From Cupriavidus pinatubonensis (GTDB lineage: Bacteria; Pseudomonadota; Gammaproteobacteria; Burkholderiales; Burkholderiaceae), in the NCBI RefSeq assembly GCF_019602855.1, contig NZ_CP080766.1:1364001-1428000 (forward strand): a stretch of DNA of 64,000 bases, written 5' to 3'. Position numbers and translations under genes: made by a program. The notes beneath the pieces are model-generated. The model searched no databases. It saw only the letters and a program-made list of their open reading frames with translations, and was not told where the DNA came from. Below are positions 62,830 to 64,000 of this stretch, in pieces. How positions within the stretch are numbered: position 1 is the first letter of the stretch; each line of letters begins with the position of its first letter.

Positions 62830-62851
62830 GGCGGAGAATCCAGCGGTAAGT

Positions 62852-64000
62852 TCAGGCGAGCGCGTGTTGCGCGAGCAGCGCGTGCAGCTTCTTGCCGTGC
62901 TCGTCGGCCAGCGCGGCTTCGCGCAGTTCGCGCAGCGTGGCCGGCGCCAGGTGCGCACCGGCGCGCACGACGGCGCCCATCAGCGTCTGGTAGTTGGTCA
63001 GGCCGCGCACATGGGTGTCGCTGTAGCCCTTGACCAGGCGCTGGCACTGCACGACTTCGAGCGCGAGCGCCGGGTTGATGCGTGCAGCGTCGAGCACCTG
63101 GCGCAGCCAGCCTTCGATGCGCTCGGTTTCAAGCGCGTAGCGCAGCGTGCTGCGGCGGATTCCGCGCAGGCGCGCGACGGTCCAGAGCATCAAATAGCCG
63201 CGCAGCGAGCTGGTCGTGACCACGCGGCCCGCCTTGGTGAAGCGGCGCACGAGGCGATGCACCCAATGCGGTTTGGCAAGCCAGCGACCGAGACCTGCGG
63301 GCAGCGTCTCGCAGATTTCTTCGAGACGCGGATGCATGAACTCGTTGATGGCCAGCAGCTGGTTGTCTGCGGCGCGCACTTCGCCACGCACCCGTTCGAA
63401 GCGCGTGCCGCGGATCTTGAGGTCGGCCACGCGGATGGTGTCTTCGTACGACATCCACAGCGCGAGGTGTCGCGCGGTCTCGCGCAGCAGCACGGTGTCA
63501 GCCTGCGGCATGGCGCGGCGCACGGCAGCCAGCCGGTCGAGGTACAGGCCGGCGTAGGCGACGTCCTGGTAGTCGATCATGCGGCGCACGCCTTCGATCA
63601 CGATCGGGTCGATCTCGGATGGCTGCTCCGCACGGACGCGGCCGAGGACCTTGGCCACCGCGGCATCCTTCGGCTGGGCAAGGGGCACGCCCTTCGGCGA
63701 CTCGGACGGGACGTCGCCGGATTCCGTCTTTGCGAACGCAGCGCCGAACGCCCGCAGGCTCGGCTTGACGCCGACACCGCCGCGCTCGATGGTGGCTTCG
63801 AACTGCGCGCGGCTGAACGGCAGGACGCCGGTGCCCGCAAGCGCTCCGAACAGCACCGCGCTGATCACGCTGCCATTGGCCTCGGCTTCCTGCGCCATGT
63901 CGAAGCGCACGTAGCGCTTGGACGCCTTGGTCGCGTGAGCAATCAGTTCGTGGCTGTCGACGCGGCCATCGCCCATCGCGGATTTCTCGGCGATCGAGTA
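62852..64000 (-). CDS. Indolepyruvate/2-oxoacid oxidoreductase beta-type subunit (IorB-like), partial
   Basis: The frame is open to the right edge, so the N-terminus is missing; 382 residues are visible. The N-terminal visible part ends the POR gamma-type domain (SELIAHATKA-like HELIAHATKASKRYVRFDM, GSVISAVLFGALAGTGVLPF, IERGGVGV). The rest is an all-helical DUF6537-like tail. Together they match the indolepyruvate oxidoreductase beta family. It would make an acyl-CoA from a 2-oxoacid, delivering electrons to ferredoxin. The alpha subunit is probably just outside the window. Confidence 0.75.
   Translation of the reverse strand, partial: YSIAEKSAMGDGRVDSHELIAHATKASKRYVRFDMAQEAEANGSVISAVLFGALAGTGVLPFSRAQFEATIERGGVGVKPSLRAFGAAFAKTESGDVPSESPKGVPLAQPKDAAVAKVLGRVRAEQPSEIDPIVIEGVRRMIDYQDVAYAGLYLDRLAAVRRAMPQADTVLLRETARHLALWMSYEDTIRVADLKIRGTRFERVRGEVRAADNQLLAINEFMHPRLEEICETLPAGLGRWLAKPHWVHRLVRRFTKAGRVVTTSSLRGYLMLWTVARLRGIRRSTLRYALETERIEGWLRQVLDAARINPALALEVVQCQRLVKGYSDTHVRGLTNYQTLMGAVVRAGAHLAPATLRELREAALADEHGKKLHALLAQHALA

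Noticed and set aside
61201..63033. 610-codon plus-strand open frame opposite the monooxygenase and thioesterase genes
   Set aside because: It spans several minus-strand genes with recognised active sites and has none of its own.
1..64000. CRISPR arrays, insertion sequences, integrases, tRNA or rRNA genes
   Set aside because: Looked for direct repeats with regular spacing, transposase-like motifs and tRNA-like ends on reading; none was recognised. A dedicated search tool would be needed to exclude short tRNAs fully.

Overview
The window is GC-rich DNA from a betaproteobacterium, most likely a Cupriavidus/Ralstonia-type member of the Burkholderiaceae. This rests on two Bug-type (TctC) solute-binding proteins without their membrane partners, a Burkholderiales porin, many LysR/LuxR/MarR regulators and a string of catabolic islands, each beside its own regulator. 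It looks like a secondary replicon or an accessory catabolic region. No rRNA, tRNA, CRISPR array, insertion sequence or phage gene was recognised.

Layout. 1-3.1 kb: the tail of an MFS transporter, a secreted LprI-like protein, two gene remnants and an exported epoxide-hydrolase-like enzyme. 3.2-5.2 kb: a LuxR regulator convergent with an unusual avidin-like protein. 5.3-16 kb: a large MalT-type (LAL) regulator followed by a hydantoinase/oxoprolinase operon (hyuA, hyuB, M24 peptidase, outer-membrane protein, MFS transporter). The same perfect inverted repeat lies just before the regulator and before the operon. 16-19 kb: a diguanylate cyclase, then an AhpD-like gene with an ECF41 sigma factor and a matching ECF41 promoter. 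18.9-26.7 kb: a Baeyer-Villiger monooxygenase/esterase/two-dehydrogenase operon with two DUF1254 proteins and a divergent LysR. 26.8-31.3 kb: a run of small lipoproteins and secreted proteins. 31.7-35.3 kb: a MASE1 histidine kinase/response regulator pair and an AI-2E-family permease. 35.3-41 kb: the L-lactate system (GntR regulator, lutA-lutC-lutB, lactate permease) with a textbook LldR operator. 41-50.8 kb: a dehydrogenase; a LysR/thiol-dioxygenase/URO-D/Bug module; and a class III CoA-transferase/Bug/acyl-CoA dehydrogenase/LysR module.

51-64 kb holds the most interesting part. One minus-strand operon enters from beyond the right edge. In transcription order it reads: 2-oxoacid oxidoreductase, thioesterase, aminobenzoyl/salicylyl-CoA monooxygenase fused to an old-yellow-enzyme reductase, gentisate-type dioxygenase, FAH-type C-C hydrolase, C-N hydrolase, maleate isomerase and flavin reductase. 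A second minus-strand operon (LLM monooxygenase, flavin reductase, isatin-hydrolase/kynurenine-formamidase-like cyclase, porin) is divergent from a MarR regulator across a nested palindromic operator. The gene order matches a hypothetical route from an arylglyoxylate such as isatinate, through a hydroxylated aryl-CoA and ring cleavage, to maleate and then fumarate. This route is inferred from families and order only; the substrate is not proven.

Start codons were chosen from Shine-Dalgarno spacing and family alignment from memory, and several are GTG or TTG. All family assignments come from reading motifs, not from database searches.
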